Source: Temnothorax longispinosus (Eukaryota > Arthropoda > Insecta > Hymenoptera > Formicidae). From it: a stretch of DNA of 64,000 nucleotides. The notes under the pieces were generated by a model. It was not told the origin of the DNA, searched no databases, and saw only the letters and a program-made list of their open reading frames with translations. The stretch spans positions 1,798,001-1,862,000 of the forward strand of contig NC_092366.1 of assembly GCF_030848805.1 (NCBI RefSeq), written 5' to 3'. How positions within the stretch are numbered: position 1 is the first letter of the stretch; every line of letters begins with the position of its first letter. Of this stretch, positions 50,919 through 64,000 are shown in pieces. The position numbers were made by a program, and so were the translations under genes.

Positions 50919-53100
50919 ATCACGTACACGCCCCCTTTGGGCCGCACCCCTCATGGATCAGCGCGACAATACCGCAGTGAGGCAGCGGAGTCCGTCACAA
51001 AGGATTTGCAGTGCACTCCTCTATGCGTGCGCCTCTCCCTCCCTCGGGGTGACACGCAGTTCATGTCGTAGGCGAAAGTGGGGCGAAAGCTCCGATTTCA
51101 TTGTCGCAAATGGCACAAAAAAAACGGTGGATTACACTTTCAATAGGAATATTGTTTTAATGACTCGCGACTGCAGTGCGTCTTGGAAACAAGGAACTCT
51201 ACATCAGAATTATAATTTTAAATATTAGTAAACACAAAATTAAAAACAAAATAGCGGTCGTTTTAATCACGTTGATACAAAGCTGCTCAACTAGCTCTAA
51301 CGATTTAAATTACAAGTAGTTTTTTCTTATAGATTCGGATTCTATTTTATCAGAAATTTAATTAAAGATTTAATTGTCCAACTAATATTTCGAGCATTCT
51401 GAAAATAAAATTTCTATTCCTATTTAGAACTGGTAGAATTATTTATAGAGAAAAATGGTATTTTTTTTATTCTCCAGAGAAAATTATCGGCAAGAGTCTT
51501 TTGCGATTGCCACAGGAATGCGGATTGTATATTACGCGGCAATGTTCACTTTTCTCGCAGCGGTGCTTGAAATGAAATTTCTGTCATCAAAATTATCTAG
51601 GAAGAAAAACGGTAATTTGGAAATTGAACCAGATCCCTTGGTGTACGCTAACTTTCTATGATAGTCGCGGAAATGCGAATGACACAAGCGATGACGTTTC
51701 CTCGCGGCGATCGTATGCTGATTTATAGGTATATACAAGCCGGTTAAAGGAGTATGGTATACAGGTGTGTTATAGCGGCGGCAAAACCATCGAATATACT
51801 TCGTTTTAAAAGTGCGCGAAAGAGTAAGCCCCGTTGACTTGGCTTATGTGAAAGTAAACTAAATAGCGGTATGCAAAGAATAATTTGAGGAAACGAGAGC
51901 ATTTACATCGGAATGTAAGATTAAATACGAATGATTAGAGATAACGTAAAAGTTATAGAGACAGCTGCATGGGTTCTCGTTTCTTCCGTTCTCTCGCGGC
52001 TTTCGTCAATTTATCAGGATTTCAATCTTAAATAATTGTCCTTTTGCTGTCTTCGAAGTGTTTAGACGTTTAGACTTTAGAGCATACATGATACGCATGC
52101 ACACGTACAAATAATAACGCACAGAACAAATTGAATTTATAATAGTCTGAAAACTTATACTGGCATGTTACGTTCGCGAAACTGTCAATATAATTCCGCG
52201 ATAAAAAAAGCAGACGCCCTTTAAGCGGTCGCTAATCGCGCGGTTCACCTTAACAACGTCGGCCTCGCCATTACGGTCACTGCACATTTTTGCTCCGGGA
52301 TAGCTTTAATTTTTAAATACGGATTTACCGTCTCTCGTGGCAGCCACCGCCGCCCCCGCCTCACCCGCGATAGCTATCATTTTCTCTCCGGTGGAAATGG
52401 CCGACACGAGACGCACGCGATGCGCGCCGGAACAAGATATTTCGGGCTCGCACGGTGGACCGAGAGCGGATAGCCGGGTGACTCATTATTTCGTGGCCCT
52501 TCGTTCTCATGCTCGTCCCCGCTTCCTGGGTGATACCGTGGCTGCGGCGTCGACCCCAGAGAGAAAGAGAAAGAGGGATATAGAAGTGGAGAGAAATAGA
52601 ATGAGTAGGCATATACACACGCAACGTGCACGCACGGCTAACACAAAACGGGAGCGCGATTGTGTGCGCGCTTGCGCCGGAATCTCGGAACACGCCACCA
52701 GGCCCTCCCCGCTCCGCCCGATTTCGGTTCGCTGCCGTATAATAATTTCAATAATCCCGGACCCCAACTACGACGGGATTAATAGCCGTCCGCCGGCCAG
52801 AAAGCGAGAGTACCAGAAAAGAGGGTGGGGGAGGCAGGGAGGACGACGAGAGGAAACGACTGGGATGAAGAGGAGGATGGAGAGAAGCCATGGGCGCGCG
52901 CGGGTCGGAGAACGAGCGCGGTCCATTGAAAGAAGAACGCGGGCGAGGAAGGGCGCCGATTAATTTCAGCTCGTTGGTGATGTTGACTATCAATACCGGT
53001 CGTACAGATTGTACCTCTCCAACGAATATGGATCGACATTTCCGGACTAAGCTCGAGATGTACACGCAAATTTGCTATATCAACTTAAATAGTTTTTAAT

Positions 53101-53850
53101 ATTTTAGAAATTAGTTTTATTTTATCAGAGAGCCTCAGTCGCCCTTTCTCTCTCTCTCTCTCTCTTTTCTCTCTACCGAATGTAACTTCGCGAACGACTT
53201 TGTTGAGGAAAGAAGCGCCGGATTGGAAGTGTGCATCGTGCTGCATCGTGGCGTGCGCGGCTTTACGATCCGCGAGGCAGCAGGAAGGCAGAATGAAGCG
53301 GGTGAGCGCGTAGGACGAAGAAAAAGACGAGAAGATGGGGGTGAGAGGGAGGAAGGAAGGGATCGCTAAGCAGATGAGCGGTGCTCTGCCGCGGGGGTCC
53401 CGAACAGGTTCGGGGCGAGCGAAAGAGCACTCTGTTGCAATTGCTTCGCCGTCGGTGCGTGCATAGAAAGATTTCATGGAGGTGGATGGAAGCGCGGGAG
53501 AACGAATGCGCGGAGAGATGGCTGGAGAAGCGACGCGACGACGAGCGGAAAGAGGAGACGGAGAGAAGGAAGAAAAGGGAAGGAAAAAAAAATAAACAAG
53601 AGAAGAGAAACAGATAAGAGAAGAGAAAGAATCAACTCAAAGGTGGGCGAGGGAGCCTTTAGTGATGAGATTCGATCCCGCGGAAGGAGCAAATTTGGCT
53701 ATCTAATTCACGAAGGAGGGAAAAACGGGGGTAGCGGAGTCTAAAGGGAAGCGTAACGACGGGGGGTGAGGACGCGCAAGTGCGCACGTCTCTCTCTCTC
53801 TCTCTCCCTCTTTCTCACTCTATCCTTGTCTCTTTTTCTCCCAGCAGCCA
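53101..53850. repeat. Polypurine block flanked by (TC)n microsatellites
   Basis: A (TC)n run at 53,143-53,165, a 160-base A/G-dominated block at about 53,480-53,660, then (TC)n and TC-rich sequence at 53,790-53,845. The switch of purine strand across 700 bases could support fold-back or triplex structures. The frames inside read as Lys/Arg/Glu or Ser/Leu/Phe runs and are not genes. Confidence 0.8.
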
Positions 53851-56800
53851 CCGCTGCAAATGGAATTACGCGGATCCCGCACTTCAAACGGCGCTTTATT
53901 CACCCCACCTCCGCTGGCTGGGACGAATTGACAATTGACAGAATTGATACAGTGTCGGCGGGAGAGAGCCACGTGTGCGCTGGAAACGCGTGTTTCGCCC
54001 GCGGCCGTCGCCTCTATCTTCCTCGCGAAATTGCATCCGTCCCCTCCCCCGCGTGCTCCCCCTCGCCCTGCGATCGCTTATGCCGTTAAGCCTTTTTTCC
54101 ATTACGAGATTGTTACGCCGAGAAGGAGGGGAAAGAGGGATAATGCGGCGCGACCGGCAATCGTCGTGTTTTTTTATGTGATCTTAAAATACGCTCTCTT
54201 TCCCGATTCATGAGAATTCCGTGAATTAGAAGATGTTACGCGTTCCCACGCGCCTTCTGCCATCGATGAGATTACATCTCGCGATGTTGCTCGATACACT
54301 CTTCAATCGACGTGAGTGCTAAGGAAAAAAAAAGGTATCGCCGCGCTACTATCGACGCTAACGTGTATAGGTGATAGCAGATCGCGCGTAAGCTATACCG
54401 CGCGAAAGAGTCAGCTATTTTAACCGCGTAAAATTTGCGCGCGATTACGAATGTATTTCGACACGGATGTAGATTGCCGTTTTATGCCTGTCTCACTTTT
54501 ATTGCACGAATACTAGTGTCATGATAGCCACTCTCTTTTTACCTTGATACGAATTAAACATTGTCATAAGTTATAATAATAAAGCGTGTATAACGGTACG
54601 AGAAATTGTGAAATCTGCAATTTTTATTTAACGTCTGACATATCGCATACATTACCGCGTCTCGGACTGTCCTTTCGTTATCCGTGCCGCGTAATCTGCG
54701 TGCCAATTATCGAGGTGCGTCATGCGTGTCGGTTTGCTTTATTTTTGGCAATTGCTTACGCAGAACTGGGTCTCGTTAAACCGAGGTATCGCGATAAAAT
54801 CACCGGATCGCGACACCGTAAAGGACTCCGCGTAATTATACGACGTCCGGCAAGAGATCCAGAGTTCCTTGCCGCAATTATCGCGAAATAATCAGTGCCC
54901 GATTACCAAGCGTCCGATTTTCTGAGGCGCAAGAATCATTGGCCATTTATTAACTGCTTCCGCGTAACGATGTTTTAAGGTGACATATCCGTTCTTTCAA
55001 ATTTTCAACGAAGAGAAAGTTCGACAAATGTTTGTCTATCCTAATTAAACATTTCTAATATTGTAGCTAAATGAAAGAAAACTTACAGTGTTAACGGTAC
55101 CGTCTCTCATAAGAGAAATTGTAATAACACGTTAAAATATTTCATTCTCTGTCCATTTATTTTCTTGTGTGTTAAATGATGATTGATAAAAATAATTTAA
55201 AGTAATAAAAATAACATAATTTACATTAATACGTCGATTAAAAGGAAAGGCGATGAGTTTGTTATTAAAAGCAATCTGATCATACGCAAAGTGATTAATT
55301 GAAAGAAAAACGAAAAAAGACGTGTATCGCACAGCTTGAGACGGACATAAAAGACGCGAATGAATGCCGATACTTGTTGCACGTCGTTCCTAAATAGGAC
55401 GTTGGCGGACAATAGCGATCGCCGAGGTGGGTATCGCAAGCGTAGCGAAGCTCGAAAGCTTTTCATTCGCCGTGGACAAGGGGGAGGGGACCGGCATTTT
55501 TTGCGGGCTGCTCCTTTCGTCGGAAAAGGGAGACGTCACTTAATTAAAGCGTCGAGCATCATCTCGAGATAGCCGGCGAGTGCCACTCACTGGTCATTCG
55601 TTCTCGTAGTCTCCATTGAGTCGTGAAAAAAAAAAAGATCGTCTCTCCGTGTGTCCTGATTCGACGGGGACCTCATTCATCGTTCCTCGAGTTAGTCGCG
55701 TTGCAACGATACGTCAGTACCATTTTATTCGCAAGCTCTAACCATGTTCAGACGTTTGGGAAATCTGCTAATTACGCATTAAAATAATACAAAAAACTTC
55801 AGCTTTCGCGAAATAAGCTAAATACTATGATTAATAAAATTAAAATGCAGTTTTTACATAAATTTATAAAATACGTATTTATATATATTAAAAATAAATG
55901 TGTGCGTTGATAAAGAGATTAAGTTTGAATATGATGAAAAATATTCAGACCATTTCGGACGGTCTGTCGATGGGATTTCCGTGAATTGTGCTCATGTAGG
56001 ACGAAACGGAGGAAAAAGCGGACGGGAGCGAGAGCAAAATGTCGAGCTTTTGATCGCCGGTGACTCGTCGCGATGGCGAAAATCCGATTTGTCAGGCAAT
56101 TTGTCCCGTGACAAAATTTAAATCGCAAAGCACATTGCGGACAGGGGTTGGACGCCACCGGGGTCCGAAGGGGGGAATCAAATGTCCTTGCCGGGGGGGA
56201 TTCAAAGTGGATTCGGATAATACGTGGTAAAACGTGTTCGAGGGTGAATCCTAAATTTGCAGCATAATCTCATTTTTCCGCCGACCAGACGCTTCTAGTG
56301 TGGCAAGAGGTCTATTTATCGCCACGCATAGTAACTTATCCCGATCGATCAAACAATAAAGTCTAATCTTAATATTTCCTCTCTTAAATATTCCCTTTTT
56401 ATCTATGTATATATAATTTCATATTGCATATACATACATATCTATATATAATAAAATTGTATGTAAGAATATTCTCATGACGTATAGATTTCGATGAGGG
56501 AACAGGACAAGATGATTGTGGTTATCATTAAATGCGACGAGTCATCTTCCGGGTGATTCGTACCAACTTTAATTACCATCTCATCAATACGTTCAAGAAG
56601 TTTACTATTATACCTTTTTGTAGACTCATTGCCGCTCTATCTCTCTCTCTCTCTTTCTTTTTTCCTCTCTTTTTTCATCGGAGTGTTTTATTAAAGTACC
56701 ATCGAAGAAATCATCGGACGCTCTAAATTATAGCTGGGAGACGCGCCCTCTGACCAAGGATTTGCCTCTATTGTATACCGCTCACCGTAATCCCGGTCCA

Positions 56801-59800
56801 CTCACCGTGACACTTGTCACCTGATTTTATCACGTCGTTAAACGTTCCCGACGCTCGTATTGACATCAACGACGCTTAATTGTGTATTTATTGCCAACGA
56901 TGGAATCCCATCGTTTTACGTCGTTCCACGGTTTTTATGGGATCGGGTTTACGGCGATCGGATGCCGATCGTCCTCCCGACTCTTGACACTTATTCTTCG
57001 AGACACGTGGAGGCGAGTAAAGGCCGTATATGAGAGGTAGATGCTAGTAAATGCACATAAATTGCGTGATATCCCGATAAAACGTGTTTCTTAATCATGT
57101 GCTTTAAAAGATTGATTGTAATTATAAAAATTAAACTCATAGAAACTTGATGCATAATGATAAATGAGAAATTATCACGATAAGATTTAGATGTTTTTAG
57201 TATAATGATATTTTGTTACATCAAATATTACAATTTAAATTGCGAGAGATTTTCATTCAGCATTCCGTTATCGGAACAAAATTTATTAACGATAGTAGTA
57301 AACCGGGCCTTATCACGGACCATGTCTCATAATTAAGATTGCGCTAATAATAATTACCGGGCAGGCGTATAACATATTCGACCGAAATCAAATGCAAGAA
57401 AAGACGCAATTACTTAACAAGATGGACATAAAAAAAAATTACCATAAAAATGATTCCGGAATGCGCCGTATAGAAAAATAAAAATCACTACGTTGGATCA
57501 ATAGACAAATTATGGGCATTTAATCGCCGCTACGATTAGTAAAAATTCAACGAACAGACAAGAATTCCTCGAATGACAGTAACGTTAAAGAGACAGGAAG
57601 ACCGTAAAGCGAATCGTATAAATCATTATCCTTTCATGGTGTGTCGCGAGTCTACAAGTATCCGACAGCGTCCGACAGCGTGTCTACACGGCAAGTGAGT
57701 TGAGAATCTTAATTTTTTATTTAAGCGCTAGATTACGGCGGGATTATTCGATTATTCGCTGCAAATTCGCCATGCTTCCTCTACGAATAAATTAATGAGT
57801 TGTAAGCTAAGTTATTTTAGTAATATACTCAAGTTTCTCTATAATAGTCAAGACATGAAGAAACTAAAGTTAAACAAATAGAAAAAGTCACAAAGTATTT
57901 AACTTGTTGAGAGTCAAATAGAGCTGTTAAATATGTAGTGATGGATACATTAAATTCTCGACAATTTCTTTAACTTCACTTGGCACGAAATCCTAAAATT
58001 GAACGGATAATGTAAATTCGAAAGTAATCATCTTTATAAAGTAAATGTATCCATTAAATGAGTCTATCGCATACTCTTCACTTTTCTAGATTCACAAGAT
58101 TTCTACCTGATCCTATATTCCACTTCCTCCGACTGTAAAGTTTCGAATAAAGGCAAGAACGGAGTTGCGCAGCACCATTACAATAACGTCTTCAATTAAC
58201 AAGTTTAAAAGCAACGAAGAAGCGTCCTACGAGTCTGACGAGTCTTCCATTTTGCATAGCCGCGGCTTCGCGACTGAAGGAGGTCGAAGTCGAAGTGCTT
58301 CGGAAGTTCGTCAGGTTCTGTAACGAAGGCAAGTCGTGACGGCGCTTCGCTCTTCTCCGGCGAGAAGGGAAAGAAGAAAGTCTTCCGATTTTTACTTCGC
58401 TTCTTCCGCTAATCACTCGTGACGGGGAAGTCGTAAAAATAAAGAAAAAAAGAGAGAAAAATTAAGGTCGCTTTACGAGTACTCGGAGATGGGGGAGTGG
58501 ATATGTTCGCGGAAGAGCCGCGCTTTTCCGCGCGTCACGGAAGGCGTCGAGTTCGCGAAAAGTATGCATCACGCGAGCCCACCTTGCTATCATGCTGCAC
58601 GCCGGTGTTCTAGGTGCACATTCTCGTAACTTTTTGCCACGATCATAAAACGTACGAAAACTGTCCCGCGACCGGTGCGAGTTTCGCGAGACAACGCCTG
58701 CCTCTTCACGTAGATCATAATGTCTCAAATCGTTTTCGAGTCGCGTTGCGGAAAATCAGCGTGCATCACGTCCGATCGATGTAATTTACATGGGAAAATT
58801 GACACCCTCTGAGCATCACAATCATATGCCAACCTACACGCCTTAAGATGCGTCTTCTTACGTTAGACTAGTTTGAGTCATGATATTGTCAGCTGTTTGT
58901 TTTGAAGATAATATTATTTCAATTTGAACAACGATTCTCTCACGATTTATTAACATTGAACTTGATAAAATTCATTGCAAACGATTTTAGGTATTAATCT
59001 CCGAATGAAGAGATCAAATAAACAGGACACTTTACTTTTAAAAAATGATTTTTTTTCGAACAATTTTTATTAATATTTAAACGTCATCTATACGGGCAAT
59101 TTAATCAGTTTTATCTTATAATTTAATGCTTGTATGTGATTCGCGTGTGTTGTAAATGACAAGTTGTCTGTCTTGATTCCGCGGCGATTAAAGATTTTTT
59201 ATGTTCGCGCGTATCGTAACTCGTATATTAAATATGCGAGACGCGTTGTCGTCGACATTATTGCCGATAGATTTACGCGTTAGGATAATGATATACATTG
59301 CGTATATAATAATATAACTTCCCGTTTAGTCGCGTCGCCGGGCCGTAAAGTGACCTGCAATTTAATATGCTGAACGCGCGCGCTGTCGAAGACCTTCCCA
59401 GCTATGCGTATGTAACGTACGTACATACGCGCGGGATAATCGGTGAGAACCGAGAAAGAGCAAAGGTTACGGGTGGACAGCAGTCGGTCTTGAGCGGTGG
59501 CACAACGCCGGGAGAGTTCTCCTGAATGTTGCTGCCAGGGACAAGTGTCTGTGAGTCACGATCGGCGATGACCTATGAATATACGATAAAACGTAACCGA
59601 AGGTCTTTCCGACGCGTACGAAGCTCATTCACACGCAGCTATACGCGACTCCATAACCGACGTTCGATACGCAATAATTTAGCATGTTTATCGAAGCGCT
59701 TATCCAAGTGCCAATACCGCGCGATGGATTTTTCGAACGCTGATAAAAAAAATATGTAAATATACAATGTAATCGAGAGATTTTTTTTTAATTCTGATGA

Positions 59801-60040
59801 TGAATTCGCTAGTTAATTAATTAACTTTTCTGGGAGAAAGGTAAGTCGTTACTGGAACGTCTTGTATGTCAATGTCATTACGTCAGACGTTAACATTCAA
59901 TATTTCTTAAACTAGAATTTTATAAAAATAAATTGATCTTTTGTGAAACAAAGACATTGAGCCTTGTTGTATTATGAAACTCGACTTTAATGTAAAATAA
60001 GCTACTCTATTCTAATTCCACCAATTCTAATAATTAACAT
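53851..60040. other. Non-coding spacer
   Basis: AT-rich at 55,000-55,300, 55,780-55,920, 56,370-56,480, 57,040-57,480 and 57,780-58,080. (TC)n at 56,637-56,655. TCCGACAGCG is tandemly duplicated at 57,661-57,680. Region 58,200-58,420 is dense in GAAG/CTTC. No coding segment was recognised. Confidence 0.55.
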
Positions 60041-63000
60041 AGGGTTGAGTAAGTGCAGTCAAAGGGCTCCGAGGGCGGTTCTTTGGACGTCGCTCAAAGG
60101 TACAATTCGGCTCTAATTCGATTATCGCCGACGACAAGCGGTGGGTCGCCGGACTCGCTTTCCATTTTTTATTGTTGCCTCAAAGGGGACTACCGACCAA
60201 CATATTTTCAGGAAAAGACGCATTTCGAAGGGTGGTGCAAGGTAGACGGTGGAATAAATCCGGCGGGGAATCGCGTACCTGTCGGTGCGCGCGGTGTATC
60301 GGGAAAAGGGGTCGGTCGCGTCCCCGGTGTTGGTTCTCGTCATCATAAACTCATCCCTGTATTCCACCGGGTAGTAGTGTGAATCACGTCGCGCGTCGCA
60401 TTTGTGGTTTTACGGCCTTTTCCAGAATTTTAAGGACCGCACTAAATGACCGAGAAAGAATTCGATGATGGACATACAACTCACGTTTCGTCTTTTCTTG
60501 ACCTCGACGGGCTAAAAAGACCCTTCGAAAATAAAGGACGCGGCGAAATAAAAGCGACAATGTTGCGTGACATTGTTCAACTATCTTAAGCAAAGTGCGA
60601 AGATCTTAGAAAGATCGGTAGTAAATGTGGAGACACATTGTAGTCAGAGTAGTAAATAAAAAAAAGACAGTAAAAGTGTCAACAAAAAGAGAGCGTCAAT
60701 CTCAAATTTCGGTTAACGTCGAATTCATGTAATAAAATTTCGTAACTACGAAATGTTTAAATATGTGCTCATCGAAACGAAAGTTTATTTAAATTGTATT
60801 ATTAATTCTGAAATATAACATAAACGAAAATCTTATGCGTTTCCAAAATTAACTTTTATTAGAAGCTCGCGAGACGTCTCGAAATCAGTGTTATATTTTG
60901 CATCCAATTATATGTTAAACATTTTTTTTCTAAAATATAATTTTCATTTAAGAAAAAAAAACCTTTGCGACTTTTTAAAAGTTAACGCGTTCGGAAATCA
61001 AAACTAATCAATTAAAAATTAAATTGCAAAATTAATGTTGTTGAGCCTTTAATTTATTGTTCCAGTGAGAAATTTTTTCACCGAGCCGTATTTGTTTTCG
61101 CGATATTAATTGTATTTTATATTCTCGTCTTACAGAGTTGTGACATCGCTGCTTCTCCAAGCGATGCATTCTACGGAAGAGAAATCAGCGGAGGCTCTAA
61201 ATACCTTTCGTCTCGATATCATCACCACTCACTTCTGGAACACCCGCCGTTCATAATGGTCGAGCGAGCTCCGGCTCACGCTCCGCTTCCGATCGCGCGT
61301 CTCGCGACGGCGAAATCGCGTCGTCCCGCCTGTTCTACGTTCCGAGGTTCCCTCGGTCTGTCGCCCCGTGGAACGACCGGTTGACAGTTGACACCAGTTT
61401 GACAATGCGCCGTGCTCTGCCATTGTTGGGAACCGCGTGAGCGTGCCGGCTTGCCATTGTTGGGGCGTCGCGACGCCTTCGTTCTCCTCCTTCTCTCTCG
61501 TCCCCGTTTCCCTCTTGTCCGCCGGTTGATCTCTTCGTTATGAATAGCGCATTTTACTTTCTATCTCTCTTTCTCTTCACTCACGTGATAAAAATTTATT
61601 TTTTACTTTTTCGTTATGATTTAATTAGATGCTCGTTCGCAGTCCTCCCACCTTATACCAGTAATAGCGCTTTAATAAAGTTTTCGGTACTAAATGTAAC
61701 GCCTCTAATTTAATCTAATTTAATATTTTCTCTATCTCCGCAGTTTGGTACCGTCTTGCATCTTTTCCCGGTTGACTTTTATTAACCTAAACTTATCTAT
61801 TTCGATCTGTACACTATTCTTGTGCTCGCATTGTCTATCCAGGAGTTTTATTGTACATTATATCATTCGCAGTTCATATTTTCTGTATTATAGGTTTTTT
61901 AAACATGCTTCTTTTTCTGTTATTTTTCTCTAATTTATTTATATTAATTTTATATCTTTGATGTAATATTTTGATTTAAGATGAAAAGATTTAACCGCGG
62001 ATATGAAATCAATATATAGGTAAACATAATACAGTCTAATTGACTTCTATGCTTTCGCGTTAAGCGGCCTTTAACGTCCTCCGCGTTGATTCGAACCCGT
62101 TGCTTCTCTCCATTTGCGCCTGTTATTTTCATGCCGGCGTTTTTCCCCTTGTCTCCTTCTATCCCGCAGCACACGTGTAAATTAATAATTCAGTGACAGA
62201 GAGACACAGCCGTCCGGAATTCGCGTCGTGCCGTCGCTGTCGACCGCACACGGACCCGCAGCGACAAGTTACACAATGCCGGCGTGACGCGCCCCTCGAT
62301 TTTTCGCTTTTTATGCGAAACGGCGACGGCGCGGGGATAGCGCCGAGCTCCATTGTGGTCGAAGGGGTTCCGGTCCGCGGGGGAGCGTCGCGACACGGGG
62401 GTGTGCGATCGGTGCACCGTAAAAATTGAAGCGGGGCTCGCGTGGAAGCGTCACGTCGAGAGAACGAATGACAGGATATCCTTCTCGGTACGGGTAGTTT
62501 GCGTTGAATATCCCACACGTACCCGTTGGCGCTCCGACCGGCGGGACTTCGATACAAAAATGTTCCGAATGGAATGGAGACTTGGACAGAAAATATAAAA
62601 TCAAATTTGTCTTTCGAGTAAGTTCGGAGTTGAGACATATACTTTTCTCGTGCCTTTTATCTTTTTTTCTTAAAAGTCTTGTTATATCTGAATAAAATAT
62701 TTAGTGCGTGAAGAATCGTATATCACATATACCTACATTATTTTTTTCCCTCTATTAAAAGTTAAGCCTGTAATCACGCCTTAATGATCAATATCGCACG
62801 TTTTCCCATACGAAATCGGACTTGGGAAAAATTTATTTAAAGCCGGCTCCGTTGATGGAGCCTCGTTTTTCCGTCGTCGTTAAGCTCGGCGTATGCTCGG
62901 CCACCGATCGATTCCACGCCTGCAAATAAACCATTCGCGAACTAATTCGCGAAATAAAAGCTTGCCGACGAGCTTGCGGATGATTTTGGAAAGCTGCTGA

Positions 63001-63575
63001 TACGCCAACGGGTTACTTGTTGCGCCTTCAAATTGCGATAATCGTGATAGTAAATTTAAACCCTAATGGCGAAATATCCTGCGAGCGTATTCGCGAATTA
63101 GCCCTGAGTATATACATATCTTGAAAGAGATCGCGAGATCTCAAAAGTGTTGAGAGTGAATGGAACGATATTCCTACACATATACTGCAGATACTATCTG
63201 AAATATTGCCGTCATGACACATCTCTTCTCTCGCGAAGTGAAATTGCCACGCTGAAAGCCTCGAATATTTCAGGAGCAGGTCGAAAAGGAAGAGGCGCGC
63301 AATAATGTCGAACTCGAGATGCTGGGCCCCCTTCGAGGAATCAATTAACGTTGTTGGATTGCTCCAATAACACTAATTGATTCGTCGGGGAAGAGCAACG
63401 TCCTCGCCAAATGAGTCTCGTTCGGCCGACTCGCGCGTCCGCCGAAGGAAAAGCCGCCGATAAGCGACGAAAAGTCGGGTAACTGAGACGTCAACCGCAC
63501 GAATTCACGATTCGGGATGACACGCGTGAGACACGCGCGTACATCCCGCGCGACATTGACGGAGCGTAGTCGTCC
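60041..63575. other. Non-coding spacer
   Basis: AT-rich at 60,700-61,130 and 61,550-62,000, more GC-balanced at 62,190-62,560. CCATTGTTGGG is repeated at about 61,421 and 61,455. GGTTCGAATCAAC on the minus strand near 62,085-62,098 resembles a tRNA B box but lacks T-arm pairing. No gene was recognised. Confidence 0.5.
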
Positions 63576-63579
63576 GCGA

Positions 63580-63651
63580 AACCAGCCAGCCAAGTCAAGC
63601 CAGCCGAGCCCAGCGCCGAGGCAGCCACCTATCCAGCCAAGCCAGCCAGCA
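63580..63651. repeat. Degenerate CCAGC/CCAAG minisatellite
   Basis: About 70 bases of interspersed CCAGC, CCAAG and CCGAG units. It makes the minus-strand frame 63662-63345 read as a Gly/Trp/Leu-rich peptide, which is an artefact. Confidence 0.85.
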
Positions 63652-63825
63652 CGCGGATGCACCTCGCCGCGTTTGATAATGCATTAACGCCGGTGGATCA
63701 GAATATTAGCATAGCATACGCCCATCGCATTTGAATTGAGAGGCAGCGGGCCCCACGGTGTATAAGCAGAAGCGAGGAGAAGGCGTCCCAGCGTCTCTTT
63801 GTCATGCTAATACGGCATCCATCCC

Positions 63826-63862
63826 GACCGGGCGGCGGCGGCGACGACGGCGGCGGTTCCGA
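63826..63862. repeat. (CGG)n/(CGA)n trinucleotide repeat
   Basis: GGGCGGCGGCGGCGACGACG continues with GCGGCGG. The sequence from about 63,780 to the right edge is GC-rich and ends in CT-rich sequence with a TATATAT string at 63,992-63,998. Confidence 0.88.
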
Positions 63863-64000
63863 CGCAGAGAGAGACGATGACTCTGCATCGTTTACGCTCC
63901 TGTTGCGGCACCGAACGCGCGCGTTGCCGCGCGCGGTTCCAGAAACAGGACCGACGGCCGCCTTCCGGTCTCTCTCTCTCTCCGTCTCCCCTATATATGT

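Larger units (their letters stand above)
47566..53100. other. Non-coding spacer
   Basis: GC-rich to about 47,780, then mixed. AT-rich at 49,270-49,520, 50,220-50,430 and 51,220-51,460. Simple repeats are GAA at 49,189-49,211, CG at 49,947-49,962 and GTAG at 50,886-50,918. A purine-rich stretch covers 52,800-52,890. No protein family was recognised among frames up to 208 codons (52,337-52,963). Confidence 0.55.

Noticed and set aside
52337..52963. 208-codon plus-strand frame
   Set aside because: Arg-rich, repeat-driven, with competing open frames on the minus strand.
62085..62098. Possible tRNA B box on the minus strand (GGTTCGAATCAAC)
   Set aside because: The flanking bases do not pair into a T stem and no A box or acceptor stem is present.
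63345..63662. Gly/Trp-rich 105-codon minus-strand frame
   Set aside because: Its start is the translation of the CCAGC minisatellite.

Overview
The window looks like a large, gene-poor stretch of an arthropod genome, most likely an insect and possibly a hymenopteran such as an ant. The reasons are many CpG dinucleotides, patches of high GC next to AT-rich spacers, very many microsatellites, almost no protein-coding sequence, and canonical GT-AG splice sites at the one exon found. Most open frames of 60-240 codons occur where CpG-rich or simple-repeat sequence has few stop codons. They overlap in several frames and both strands, and I do not regard them as genes. The species assignment is inference.

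One coding exon is convincingly supported: 5172..4475 on the minus strand. Its last 57 codons encode the N-terminal conserved domain of the basonuclin zinc-finger family (vertebrate BNC1/BNC2, whose zinc fingers are homologous to those of Drosophila Disco). The rest of the exon is low-complexity Gln, Gly, Thr and Ala. It is bounded by a strong acceptor (pyrimidine tract plus CAG) and a consensus donor. The first residues (LARLSSIH after a split codon) match the point where vertebrate basonuclins leave their N-terminal Cys-rich HGWVxHAL module. I could not find that preceding exon between 5.2 and 64 kb, nor the following exon between 1 and 4.47 kb. The gene therefore has at least one very long intron, or its promoter side fills much of this window.

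Layout: 0.18-0.70 kb, a diverged tandem array of about 175-bp units with a conserved ATGCAAAT octamer; 0.7-4.47 kb, probable intron with a long (GA)n tract; 4.475-5.172 kb, the basonuclin-like exon; 5.2-64 kb, an intron or intergenic regulatory desert. That desert holds a 243-bp Tourist/PIF-Harbinger-like MITE with 46-bp terminal inverted repeats and TTA target duplications (26401-26643), two tandem segmental duplications (units of 147 bp at 36.27 kb and about 133 bp at 47.30 kb), many di-, tri- and tetranucleotide repeats, purine/pyrimidine strand-biased tracts, and several perfect palindromes or hairpins. No tRNA, rRNA, recognisable microRNA, CRISPR array or autonomous transposon was recognised.

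Functionally, the window reads as the surroundings of a developmental transcription-factor gene: one exon in a long gene, embedded in a large non-coding landscape of AT-rich, homeodomain-site-like spacers (TAATTA, TTTATGG) and GC-rich blocks that may hold enhancers. Enhancer function cannot be shown from a single sequence.
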